The translations under genes were made by a program, and so were the position numbers. From positions 2,914,001 through 2,978,000 of the forward strand of contig NZ_AP019547.1 of the NCBI RefSeq assembly GCF_013168275.1: a stretch of 64,000 nucleotides of DNA. Direction: 5' to 3'. Position 1 is the stretch's first letter, and each line of letters begins with the position of its first letter. Under the pieces are notes generated by a model. It was given only the letters and a program-made list of their open reading frames with translations, was not told the DNA's origin and did no database searches. Positions 8,862 through 18,181 of this stretch are shown piece by piece. Origin of the DNA: Candidatus Nitrotoga sp. AM1P. Lineage in GTDB: Bacteria > Pseudomonadota > Gammaproteobacteria > Burkholderiales > Gallionellaceae.

Positions 8862-8897
8862 AGAAGAAATGGCAAGCACACGCTTGCCATTTCTTCT
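8862..8897 (+). terminator. 16-bp perfect-stem terminator after yceI
   Basis: The arms AGAAGAAATGGCAAGC (8862-8877) and GCTTGCCATTTCTTCT (8882-8897) are perfect complements around the loop ACAC. The stem starts 24 bases after the yceI stop. A/T-rich flanks within the stem make it usable in both directions, although the T-run is interrupted by C. Confidence 0.8.
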
Positions 8898-9674
8898 GGT
8901 GAAAAGGATATATCATTTAAAAATTAAAACTATTATTCCTGTTCCGTTTAAAAGCCATCGGGTAGGTGATAGCTTTATGCTGTGGGTTTTGCTGATATGG
9001 CTTTTATTCCATTTCTCAATCAATAATAAAATATTGAATGGTGTATTGCATCTGCTAATAGCAACGGAGCATAGAATGCACTACATAGTTATTGCCGCTT
9101 CGAAAGATAAATGGAATTACACAGGAAATTAGCTCATTTCAAATGAGTCGTTCCAAATTTTTTTTGAAACATTTGGTATGTTTAAACTGGAATACGCCTG
9201 ATAGCAACCGCTATCAAATGTCATCGGTTCACCGTACTAGCGCGTTAAATCAATATTCAGCGGGCGCAATCATTTTGCAATAGCCAAGATTGCTTTCGAG
9301 TTAATGTGTGACTACGGCATAAATGCTGCTATTGCTTGTGTCGACTGCCATAGGTGTTGACACTTTGAACAGGATAGACGCATATCAAGTTGAGAATATT
9401 GCAAAATTGACTAACTGCGGACTCAATTGGGGATTGTGGACTGGCTATTGGGTGATCACTACTCTAAGTAATTGATAAATTGGTTAGTTGTAACCTACTC
9501 TAATGTAAGCGAATCTGATTGCTAATCAGATTTACACAGTTAGTCTCTATCTTTGGTTCTACTAAACTCATATCGAGGTTGGAATACTTTTTGTTCAGGG
9601 ATATTGGGAGTGGTTGCTTGGAAGCGGCTTGGATCTGATCTAATTATCAGATTCCATTATAGGAATATAAAAAA
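8898..9674. other. long intergenic region with repeated small hairpins before nfeD
   Basis: No credible gene is visible in about 780 bases; the 87- and 63-codon frames here lack RBS and family features. The region does hold several inverted repeats. TGATAGC/GCTATCA lies at 9199-9216. AATCTGATT/AATCAGATT lies at 9512-9532. ATCTGAT/ATCAGAT, with the same arm sequence, lies at 9633-9652, directly ahead of nfeD. TTGACA at 9357-9362 could be a -35 box, though its -10 is weak. The repeated arm could be a protein-binding site or a structured leader. Confidence 0.45.
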
Positions 9675-10100
9675 TTGGAAATGGAGCCTTACGTATATTG
9701 GTTTTTGTTAGCTTTTGGTCTGCTCGCATTAGAGATGGCTACGGGAACGTTTTACATGCTAATAATAAGTATTGCTTTGGGCCTGGCAGGTATTGCGGCA
9801 CTACTTGGACTTAACTTACCGTTTCAAATCATGCTTAGTGCGGCGGCCAGTATAATTGGCACAGTGATTCTGCGCCGTATGAAAGGCATGCATACTGGCA
9901 AGATGATTAGCCAAAGCTTGGACATCGGTCAGTCGGTGCGGGTTATATCGTGGCTTGAGGATGGCGTTGCGCGTGTGCATTACCGTGGCACAGAATGGGA
10001 TGCGGAGTTGGAATCATCCAGCGTGCCGCGTGATGGTGTGTTTTACATCAAGGCAATACAGGGCTCAAAATTAATTCTGACGCCATACAAGCCCCACTAA
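9675..10100 (+). CDS. NfeD-like membrane protein
   Basis: NfeD-family proteins partner with SPFH/stomatin proteins in membrane microdomains. This short type (141 aa) has an N-terminal half with two or three helices (YVYWFLLAFGLLALEMATGT, YMLIISIALGLAGIAALLGL, QIMLSAAASIIGTVIL). The C-terminal half is a small OB-fold domain (about residues 75-140, GQSVRVISWLEDGVARVHYR). The start is either TTG at 9675 (AGGA 10 bases before it) or ATG at 9681. I give the longer one. It lies 20 bp upstream of the SPFH gene, the standard pairing, and the two are surely co-transcribed. Confidence 0.88.
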   Translation: MEMEPYVYWFLLAFGLLALEMATGTFYMLIISIALGLAGIAALLGLNLPFQIMLSAAASIIGTVILRRMKGMHTGKMISQSLDIGQSVRVISWLEDGVARVHYRGTEWDAELESSSVPRDGVFYIKAIQGSKLILTPYKPH

Positions 10101-10120
10101 CAATAATATTAGGAAGCAAT

Positions 10121-11026
10121 ATGGAAATCGCACTGTTTATTCTTGTAGCCGCCGTTATTTTTGTCGTCAAGGCTCTCAATGTTGTGCCACAACAGCATGC
10201 TTGGGTGGTTGAGCGCTTGGGGAAGTTTCATGCTGTGCTAGCACCTGGCTTGAACATTGTGGTTCCATTTATCGATCGTATCGCATATCGCCATATGCTT
10301 AAGGAAGTCCCGTTAGACGTCCCTAGTCAGATTTGTATAACCAGAGATAATACGCAGCTACAGGTGGATGGTGTTCTTTATTTTCAGGTTACAGACCCGA
10401 GGTTGGCTTCTTATGGCTCTAGCGATTATCTCAGTGCCATCACTCAGCTTGCACAGACTACCTTACGCTCGGCAATTGGCAAGATGGAATTGGATAAGAC
10501 TTTCGAGGAGCGGGATGATATCAACCGTGCTGTGGTTGCGGCTCTGGATGAAGCCGCAGCCAGTTGGGGCGTGAAGGTGTTACGTTATGAGATTAAGGAT
10601 TTGGTGCCACCCAAGGAAATCCTGCTTGCCATGCAGGCGCAGATTACCGCAGAACGAGAAAAGCGTGCATTAATTGCGGCCTCAGAAGGGCGCAAACAAG
10701 AGCAGATCAATATAGCCACTGGTGAGCGCGAAGCTTTTATTCAGCGTTCAGAAGGCGAGAAACAGGCGGTGATCAATGCCGCTCAAGGCGAAGCAGCGGC
10801 TATATCGACAGTTGCCACGGCTACCGCCTTGGCTATTCAGCAAGTCGCATTAGCTATCCAGTTTCCCGGAGGAATGGAAGCCGTTAACCTCAAGGTAGCG
10901 GAAAAATATGTAGAAGCGTTCGGTAATGTCGCCAAGCAAGGCAATACTCTAATTCTGCCAGGTAATATGGCGGATATGGGGACTATGGTAGCGGCAGCGA
11001 TGAGCATTGTTAAAACGCAGAAGTAG
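10121..11026 (+). CDS. qmcA: SPFH/band-7 (stomatin-like, QmcA-type) membrane protein
   Basis: This 301-residue protein has one N-terminal membrane anchor (MEIALFILVAAVIFVVKALN) followed by the band-7/SPFH domain. The domain shows VPQQHAWVVERLGKF, LNIVVPFIDRIAYRH and LRSAIGKMELDKTFEERDDI. An Ala/Glu-rich coiled-coil stretch with AEREKRALIAASEGRKQEQI follows. Such proteins oligomerise into membrane-attached rings or cages and influence membrane proteases and quality control. The nfeD-like gene 20 bp upstream is the expected partner. AGGAAG stands a few bases before the ATG. The match is to the QmcA/YbbK side of the family; E. coli names its NfeD partner YbbJ. Confidence 0.9.
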   Translation: MEIALFILVAAVIFVVKALNVVPQQHAWVVERLGKFHAVLAPGLNIVVPFIDRIAYRHMLKEVPLDVPSQICITRDNTQLQVDGVLYFQVTDPRLASYGSSDYLSAITQLAQTTLRSAIGKMELDKTFEERDDINRAVVAALDEAAASWGVKVLRYEIKDLVPPKEILLAMQAQITAEREKRALIAASEGRKQEQINIATGEREAFIQRSEGEKQAVINAAQGEAAAISTVATATALAIQQVALAIQFPGGMEAVNLKVAEKYVEAFGNVAKQGNTLILPGNMADMGTMVAAAMSIVKTQK

Positions 11027-11130
11027 AGGTTATTCTGTTCTCCGGTGAAATGGTCGCTGGATGATCTATGGTCTATACGAGTTGTTTGAAACTCCTGAGT
11101 CATTATCAAAGTAGTGGTTATTAAGACTAA

Positions 11131-12246
<1,116 letters not shown>

Positions 12247-12282
12247 AATTCGCCGCTGCAAATTTTAACTGGGAGAAGTGTC

Positions 12283-12606
12283 ATGTTGATTAGCAACGCT
12301 TATGCACAAACTACTGCACTTGCGTCCGGTTCCGGCTTCATGGACTTTCTGCCTGTGGTCGCCGTGTGTGCAGTGTTTTATTTTCTTTTACTGCGTCCGC
12401 AACAGAAGCGCGTTAAAGAACAAAAAGCTATGCTGGCTGCCCTGCAAAAAGGCGATGAAATTATCACTGTAGGGGGAGAGTTGGGTCGTGTGTCGAAGGT
12501 GGGCGAAAACTATATCAGCTTGGAAATCGCCGAAAACGTGACAGTACTGATTCAGACAAGTGCGGTTCAAACCGTGCTGCCCAAGGGAACAATTAAGTCG
12601 ATTTAA
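12283..12606 (+). CDS. yajC: Sec translocon accessory subunit YajC
   Basis: YajC is a small single-pass inner-membrane protein that forms the accessory SecDF-YajC complex with SecD and SecF, aiding export through SecYEG. The 107-residue product has one transmembrane helix (FMDFLPVVAVCAVFYFLLLR, about residues 22-41). The conserved cytoplasmic start RPQQKRVKEQKAMLAALQKG follows, and then GDEIITVGGELGRV. GGGAGA lies about 8 bases before the start. It sits between tgt and secD, 9 bp from the latter. Confidence 0.96.
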   Translation: MLISNAYAQTTALASGSGFMDFLPVVAVCAVFYFLLLRPQQKRVKEQKAMLAALQKGDEIITVGGELGRVSKVGENYISLEIAENVTVLIQTSAVQTVLPKGTIKSI

Positions 12607-12615
12607 GGTACTGCA

Positions 12616-14427
12616 ATGAACCGTTACCCGCTGTGGAAATACCTGCTTGTTCTCGTTGTATTTATTGTTGGATTAATTTACACCCTGCCTAATTTTTATG
12701 GTGAATCTCCTGCTGTGCAGGTATTGCCCTTGCGTGCCAATCTCAAGGCGGATAGTGCATTGCTGCAGCGGGTAAGCGACGCGCTGAAAGCAGAAAATCT
12801 GGATGTGGAAGAGGTCGCGTTGGATCCTACTAGTATTAAAGCGCGCTTTAATACTACCGATAGTCAGCTTAAGGCCAAGGATATTCTGCAGACAAAGCTG
12901 GGCGATGATTACATGGTTGCCCTTAATTTGCTATCACGCTCGCCGCAGTGGTTAACCGCTATGAATGCACGGCCTATGTATCTTGGATTGGATTTGCGTG
13001 GTGGTGTGCATTTCTTGTTGCAAATTGATATGAAGGGCGCGCTGGATAAGGCGATAGAAGCCGCTTCCGGCGATATGCGGAGCATCCTCCGTGATCAGAA
13101 TATTGCGTACTCTGGTGTCAGCCGTGATGGCAGATTAGTGACGATCAAGTTCCGTGATGCGGAAACGCGAAGCAAAGGTGCGGTAGAACTCAAACAACGC
13201 TTCGGTGGTTTAGCCTTCAATGACAAGAATGAAGGCAACGAGATTCTCTTAATTGCCACCTTAAAACCGGAAGAAGAAAAACGTATTCAGGAATCTGCTG
13301 TGCAGCAGAATTTAATTACGTTACGCAATCGTGTTAATGAATTAGGCGTGGCCGAGCCGATAATTCAGCAACAAGGTATAGATCGTATTGTAGTACAGCT
13401 TCCCGGTGTGCTGGATACGGCACATGCGAAAGATATTCTTGGTCGCACTGCGACACTGGAAGTGCGTCTGGTGGATGATGAGCATAAGCTCAGTGAGGGC
13501 GCCACCGCACCGTTTGGTACCGATATGTTCAAGGATCGGGATGGCTCGATGTTGTTGGTGAAGAAAAGTGTGTTGCTTACCGGCGAGCGCATCAATGATG
13601 CGCAACCCGGGTTTGACAGCCGCACCAATGAGCCAGCAGTGCATATCAATCTGGATAGCGCAGGTACGCGTAAATTTAAAGAAGCGACGCGCGAAAATGT
13701 TGGTAAGCGTATGGCTATACTGCTATTTGAAAAGGGTAAAGGCGAAGTGATTACTGCTCCGGTGATCCGTGAGGAAATTGGTGGCGGGAGAGTGCAAATT
13801 AGCGGCCAGATGAATACCAAAGAAGCGAACGATATATCCTTGTTGCTGCGTGCTGGCGCACTGGCAGCGCCAATGGAAATCATTGAGGAACGCACTGTTG
13901 GTCCTAGCCTCGGTGCGGACAATATTGTGCGTGGCTTCCGTTCCACTCAGATTGGTTTTATCGCCATTGCAATTTTTATGATTTCCTACTACCTGATGTT
14001 TGGCGCGGTTTCCGTTCTGGCACTGGGCGCTAACTTATTGTTGCTGGTGGCATTGTTGTCCATGCTGCAAGCCACGCTGACTTTGCCTGGTATGGCTGGT
14101 ATCGCGCTAACGCTGGGTATGGCGATTGATGCTAACGTTTTGATCAATGAGCGCATTCGGGAGGAGTTACGTAATGGTAATACGCCGCAAGCATCCATCC
14201 ATGCCGGATATGAGCATGCGTTCCGGACTATACTTGATTCCAACATTACCACTTTGATCGCGGGTATAGCGCTGTTTATGTTTGGCTCCGGTGCGATACG
14301 GGGTTTCGCTGTTGTATTGTGTTTGGGCATTCTTACTTCGATGTTCAGTGCGGTGTTGATATCGCGTGCATTGGTTAACCTGATTTACGGGCGTAAGCTG
14401 CGGTTGACCAAGATCTCCGTCGGTTAA
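12616..14427 (+). CDS. secD: protein translocase subunit SecD
   Basis: SecD pairs with SecF to pull translocating proteins into the periplasm using the proton gradient. The 603-residue chain has an N-terminal helix (YPLWKYLLVLVVFIVGLIYT). A large periplasmic P1 region follows, with the typical YLGLDLRGGVHFLLQID (about residues 122-138). Five C-terminal helices then form the RND-like channel domain, with ALTLGMAIDANVLINERIRE carrying the conserved Asp. Family hallmarks LRNRVNELGVAEPIIQQQG and IEERTVGPSLGADNI are present. The gene lies 9 bp after yajC and 17 bp before secF. Confidence 0.97.
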   Translation: MNRYPLWKYLLVLVVFIVGLIYTLPNFYGESPAVQVLPLRANLKADSALLQRVSDALKAENLDVEEVALDPTSIKARFNTTDSQLKAKDILQTKLGDDYMVALNLLSRSPQWLTAMNARPMYLGLDLRGGVHFLLQIDMKGALDKAIEAASGDMRSILRDQNIAYSGVSRDGRLVTIKFRDAETRSKGAVELKQRFGGLAFNDKNEGNEILLIATLKPEEEKRIQESAVQQNLITLRNRVNELGVAEPIIQQQGIDRIVVQLPGVLDTAHAKDILGRTATLEVRLVDDEHKLSEGATAPFGTDMFKDRDGSMLLVKKSVLLTGERINDAQPGFDSRTNEPAVHINLDSAGTRKFKEATRENVGKRMAILLFEKGKGEVITAPVIREEIGGGRVQISGQMNTKEANDISLLLRAGALAAPMEIIEERTVGPSLGADNIVRGFRSTQIGFIAIAIFMISYYLMFGAVSVLALGANLLLLVALLSMLQATLTLPGMAGIALTLGMAIDANVLINERIREELRNGNTPQASIHAGYEHAFRTILDSNITTLIAGIALFMFGSGAIRGFAVVLCLGILTSMFSAVLISRALVNLIYGRKLRLTKISVG

Positions 14428-14444
14428 GTAGAAAGAGGCAATAA

Positions 14445-15374
14445 ATGGAATTTTTCAAGATTAATCGCAACATTCCGTTCATGAGCTATGGGCGGTATAC
14501 CACCACTTTTTCTTTGGCGACATTTATTCTGGCGGTGTTTTTTATCGCAACCAAAGGATTGAATTTTGGTGTGGATTTCACTGGTGGAACGGTGATGGAA
14601 GTACATTACTCTCAGACTGCTGATCTGGAAAAGGTGCGTGAGCAACTGACTGATTTGGGGCTGCATGACGTGTTGGTGCAAAACTTTGGTTCTAGTCATG
14701 ATGTTCTGCTGCAGGTATCGCTTAAACAGAATGTAGTAGGCGCGAAATTGAGCGAGCAGATTCTCGACAAGTTGCGTCAGCAGGATGCCAGTGTGGAAAT
14801 GCGCCGGGTTGAATTTGTCGGTCCGCAAGTTGGCAAAGATCTGGTGGAAAATGGTGCACTTGCGTTATTGCTGGTATGCATTGGCATCGCGTGCTACCTC
14901 TGGGTGCGATTCGAGTGGAAGTTTGGTCTTGCCGCGATAATCGCCAATTTGCATGACGTAATTATTATTGTTGGCTTTTTTGCATTTTTTCAGTGGGATT
15001 TTTCCCTTACCGTACTGGCGGCGTTGCTAGCCGTGTTGGGCTACTCGGTAAATGAATCAGTGGTAGTGTTCGATCGTATCCGGGAAAACTTTCGTAAGAT
15101 GCGCAAGACCGAGGTTGCTGAAATAATCGACAATGCGATTACGCGCACCATGTCACGTACGATCATTACCCACCTCTGCACCCAAATGATGGTGACAGCA
15201 ATGCTGTTCTTGGGCGGGGAGACATTGCATTATTTTGCGCTGGCGTTGACTATTGGCATTCTGTTTAGTATTTATTCCTCGGTGCTGGTGGCTAGCCCAT
15301 TGCTTATGCTGATGGGTGTTTCACGCGAGGATTTCATTAAGACGGAAAAAGTAGCTGAAGAAGTATTACCCTAG
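14445..15374 (+). CDS. secF: protein translocase subunit SecF
   Basis: SecF completes the SecDF-YajC complex. The 309 residues contain the first helix (TFSLATFILAVFFIATKGLN), the short periplasmic domain opening with FGVDFTGGTVMEV, and five more helices. VLGYSVNESVVVFDRIRENF carries the conserved segment after helix 4. Length and motifs are normal. AAAGAGG lies 10 bases before the ATG. The gene is followed after 3 bp by a DedA-family gene, which suggests read-through. Confidence 0.97.
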   Translation: MEFFKINRNIPFMSYGRYTTTFSLATFILAVFFIATKGLNFGVDFTGGTVMEVHYSQTADLEKVREQLTDLGLHDVLVQNFGSSHDVLLQVSLKQNVVGAKLSEQILDKLRQQDASVEMRRVEFVGPQVGKDLVENGALALLLVCIGIACYLWVRFEWKFGLAAIIANLHDVIIIVGFFAFFQWDFSLTVLAALLAVLGYSVNESVVVFDRIRENFRKMRKTEVAEIIDNAITRTMSRTIITHLCTQMMVTAMLFLGGETLHYFALALTIGILFSIYSSVLVASPLLMLMGVSREDFIKTEKVAEEVLP

Positions 15375-15377
15375 GCC

Positions 15378-16025
15378 GTGGAACTGCTCACTTCTTTTAT
15401 AGATATTGTCCTGCATCTGGACGTTCATTTATTAGCAATCATGCAGGCATATGGCATGTGGATTTATGCCATCCTGTTCATGATTATTTTCTGCGAAACC
15501 GGACTCGTGGTGATGCCTTTTTTACCGGGAGATTCGTTGTTGTTCGTGGTAGGTGCGCTGTGCGGGGTTGGCGCGCTGGAAATCCAGTTGGTTTTGCCGT
15601 TGCTGATAGCTGCATCGTTTTCGGGGGATAGCACCAACTACTGGATCGGTCGGTTGATAGGCATGCGTTTAGTCAAGCGTGCTAATTCGCGCTTTCTCAA
15701 ACATGAGCATTTGGAAAAGACGCATATGTTTTACAAGAAGCACGGAGGAAAGGCGATTCTGTTTGCCCGCTTTTTGCCCATCGTACGAACATTTGCACCA
15801 TTTGTAGCTGGCATTGGTTTGATGCGTTATCGCATTTTTATGTTATTCAGCGCGTTAGGGAGTATTGCGTGGATTAGCCTTTTCACTATAGGAGGCTACT
15901 TTTTAGGCAATATTCCAGTGGTGAAAGATAACCTGACCCTGATGGTGGTTATTGTCATTGTTATTTCATTTTTGCCAGCATTGCGCGAGTTCATTAGGCA
16001 TCGTCGTACGTATAGCATAGACTAG
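15378..16025 (+). CDS. DedA family (VTT/SNARE-associated) membrane protein
   Basis: DedA proteins are multi-pass inner-membrane proteins; several act as flippases or transporters for undecaprenyl phosphate or phospholipids. This 215-residue member has the family signature FCETGLVVMPFLPGDSLLF. The conserved segments YWIGRLIGMRL, FYKKHGGKAILFARFLPIVR and TFAPFVAGIGLMRYRIFM follow, with arginines typical of re-entrant loops. The start is GTG at 15378, three bases after the secF stop, so its translation probably depends on secF. E. coli YqjA/YghB are good functional comparisons, but the substrate cannot be told from sequence. Confidence 0.93.
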   Translation: MELLTSFIDIVLHLDVHLLAIMQAYGMWIYAILFMIIFCETGLVVMPFLPGDSLLFVVGALCGVGALEIQLVLPLLIAASFSGDSTNYWIGRLIGMRLVKRANSRFLKHEHLEKTHMFYKKHGGKAILFARFLPIVRTFAPFVAGIGLMRYRIFMLFSALGSIAWISLFTIGGYFLGNIPVVKDNLTLMVVIVIVISFLPALREFIRHRRTYSID

Positions 16026-16075
16026 CTATATAGTATCGAAAGTTGTACTTGGCCGGATTGATGGTAAAGTGAGCT

Positions 16076-17983
16076 ATGGTTAATGTTAAGTTTGAGGAAC
16101 TAAAGGCGAAAGATCATTTACCTTCCCCTAAAGGTATGGCTCTGAAAATAATTCAGCTTACCTTGAAGGAAGATGTAACAACTCAGGAGATTGCGCACGC
16201 GATAAAGACGGACCCGGCATTGTCAGGTCGGTTGATTAAGATGGCCAATGTGCTTATGTCCTATCAGACAAGACCTATTGTATCCATAACAGATGCGGTC
16301 ATGTCGTTGGGTTTGAGTATTGTACGTAATATGGTGTTAAGTTTGTCACTAATGGAGGGTAGCCGGGATGGGGCTTGCCGAAAATTCGATTATCAGAATT
16401 TTTGGTCGCAATCGTTGTTAATGGCAATTGCTGCAAAAAACTTTGTAGAAGGCCGTAGAATGGGGGCAGCTGAAGAAATGTTTGTTCTCGGCTTGCTGGG
16501 TCAAGTTGGTTTCTTAGGGCTAGCAACGGCGTATCCTCAGGAATATGCCCTCATTCTTGAAAAAGTCCGAGCAGTAGACACAAATATCACATTAATTGAT
16601 CTCGAACGCACTGAATTCGGACTTGATCATAATCAACTGAGTAAAGAAATGTTAGCAGACTGGGGTCTGCCACAAATATTCCAGATAGCCGCTTTACATC
16701 ACGAAAATCCAGCTTTGTCTGATCTTGCCGAAGGCAATCGGAGTTGGCACGTCTTAAATATATTACATATCGCAAGCTGTTTTTCCAAGGCGTGTTTATC
16801 GCACGAACGACAACGGCACAAAATGGTGCAGAAATTGATTCTTAGCGCCGCCAGGCTGGGCTTGGAGACCGATGTTTTTACTGAGTTAGGCGATAAGACG
16901 GTGCAGGAATGGCGTGAGTGGAGTAAATTATTCGGCATCCATTCGGCAGACATACCCCTCTTCAAGGAAATTTTGCAAGCTGCGCCACCTACTGAGCTGG
17001 AAATAGTTGATATCGGGACACCGGAGATTGGTTTGGAGACATGTTATGCATTGCGTATCCTACTGGTGGAGGACGATTATGCAACGACGTTGGTGCTGAA
17101 ACTGTTGCTGACAAAGGCCGGGCATACGGTTGTTACTGCGGGCGATGGGGTGGAAGCGTTAACTATGCTCGATAAATTTATGCCTCAGCTTATCATTACA
17201 GACTGGCATATGCCTAAAATGAATGGCATTGAATTTTGCAAGGCGCTCAGAGACATCGAGCTTTGGCGCAATATCCATGTATTTGTCATGATGACTCAAG
17301 AAAATTCGGATAGGATAGAAGAGATATTTGAGGCTGGAGCCTCTGATTACTTAACCAAGCCGGTTAATTCAAAAGTGCTGGGTGCGAGGCTGTGTGTTAC
17401 TCAGCGTATGGTGCAGCTACAGGAAGAACTGAAGGTTGAACATCAGCAGTTACGCACCATTGCTGCGCAGTTGGCGGCATCAAATCAGAGATTGCAACAG
17501 ATGGCGCTTACTGATGTTCTCACCGAGTTGCCTAATCGTCGTCATGCAAATGATTATCTAGAGCAGCAGTGGGCGATGGCAGAGCGCAGTGGTCGCCCAC
17601 TGTCGTGCATGATAGTAGATGTAGATTTCTTTAAGAAAGTTAACGATACTTATGGCCATAAGGTTGGGGATGATGTACTGAAACAAGTGGCGCAAATTTT
17701 ACGCTCATCCGCACGTAAGCAGGATATGGTGTGCCGTTTTGGTGGGGAGGAATTTTTAGTGATTTGTCCGGATGCACAAGCGGAGCAAGCCTATCAGTAT
17801 GCAGAAAGACTGCGTCAGAATGTAGCTGCGGGAAATACTCATCTAGATTTAATAGTTACAATTAGCGTTGGAGTGGCTAGCAAAGCCCCAACATTGTTAA
17901 ATGCTGAAATGTTATTGCAACTTGCAGATAACCACTTGTTTATGGCTAAAGAAATGGGGCGTAATCGCACTATTGGGAATTAA
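16076..17983 (+). CDS. HDOD - receiver - GGDEF diguanylate cyclase
   Basis: This is a three-domain signalling protein of 635 aa. An HDOD domain covers about residues 10-210 (AIKTDPALSGRLIKMAN, ITDAVMSLGLSIVRNMVLSL). A CheY-like receiver covers about 322-440 (LRILLVEDDYATTLVLKLLL, phospho-Asp in IITDWHMPKMNG, Lys in YLTKPV). A short coiled coil follows, and then a GGDEF domain (about 475-635) with ALTDVLTELPNRRHANDYLE and an active GGEEF signature in CRFGGEEFLVICP. The last domain makes cyclic di-GMP. The receiver implies control by an unidentified kinase. HDOD domains act as protein-interaction modules without catalysis. The gene starts 51 bp after dedA and is followed by 200 bp of free DNA. 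Confidence 0.92.
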   Translation: MVNVKFEELKAKDHLPSPKGMALKIIQLTLKEDVTTQEIAHAIKTDPALSGRLIKMANVLMSYQTRPIVSITDAVMSLGLSIVRNMVLSLSLMEGSRDGACRKFDYQNFWSQSLLMAIAAKNFVEGRRMGAAEEMFVLGLLGQVGFLGLATAYPQEYALILEKVRAVDTNITLIDLERTEFGLDHNQLSKEMLADWGLPQIFQIAALHHENPALSDLAEGNRSWHVLNILHIASCFSKACLSHERQRHKMVQKLILSAARLGLETDVFTELGDKTVQEWREWSKLFGIHSADIPLFKEILQAAPPTELEIVDIGTPEIGLETCYALRILLVEDDYATTLVLKLLLTKAGHTVVTAGDGVEALTMLDKFMPQLIITDWHMPKMNGIEFCKALRDIELWRNIHVFVMMTQENSDRIEEIFEAGASDYLTKPVNSKVLGARLCVTQRMVQLQEELKVEHQQLRTIAAQLAASNQRLQQMALTDVLTELPNRRHANDYLEQQWAMAERSGRPLSCMIVDVDFFKKVNDTYGHKVGDDVLKQVAQILRSSARKQDMVCRFGGEEFLVICPDAQAEQAYQYAERLRQNVAAGNTHLDLIVTISVGVASKAPTLLNAEMLLQLADNHLFMAKEMGRNRTIGN

Positions 17984-18181
17984 TTTCCTCTACATTCTGT
18001 AGAAAAGTTGCGATGATCATTACTGGCATTCATTAGTTACGCAAATATTGTATTGATTAAATATTCACGACAGCGCCAGTTAAAATAACCATATATTGAA
18101 ATTTTTTGAGTTTGGTGTACTAGTAATTACGCTGCTGTTCAACAAATTCAATATTAATCAATGCAATGTAGGGTAATAAAA

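Noticed and set aside
8869..9283. Two overlapping frames of 87 and 63 codons downstream of yceI
   Set aside because: The first begins inside the terminator stem, and neither has an RBS or any recognisable domain.
13365..13946. 193-codon minus-strand frame inside secD
   Set aside because: It is an antisense shadow of the well-conserved secD, with no domain and Ser/Arg-rich composition.
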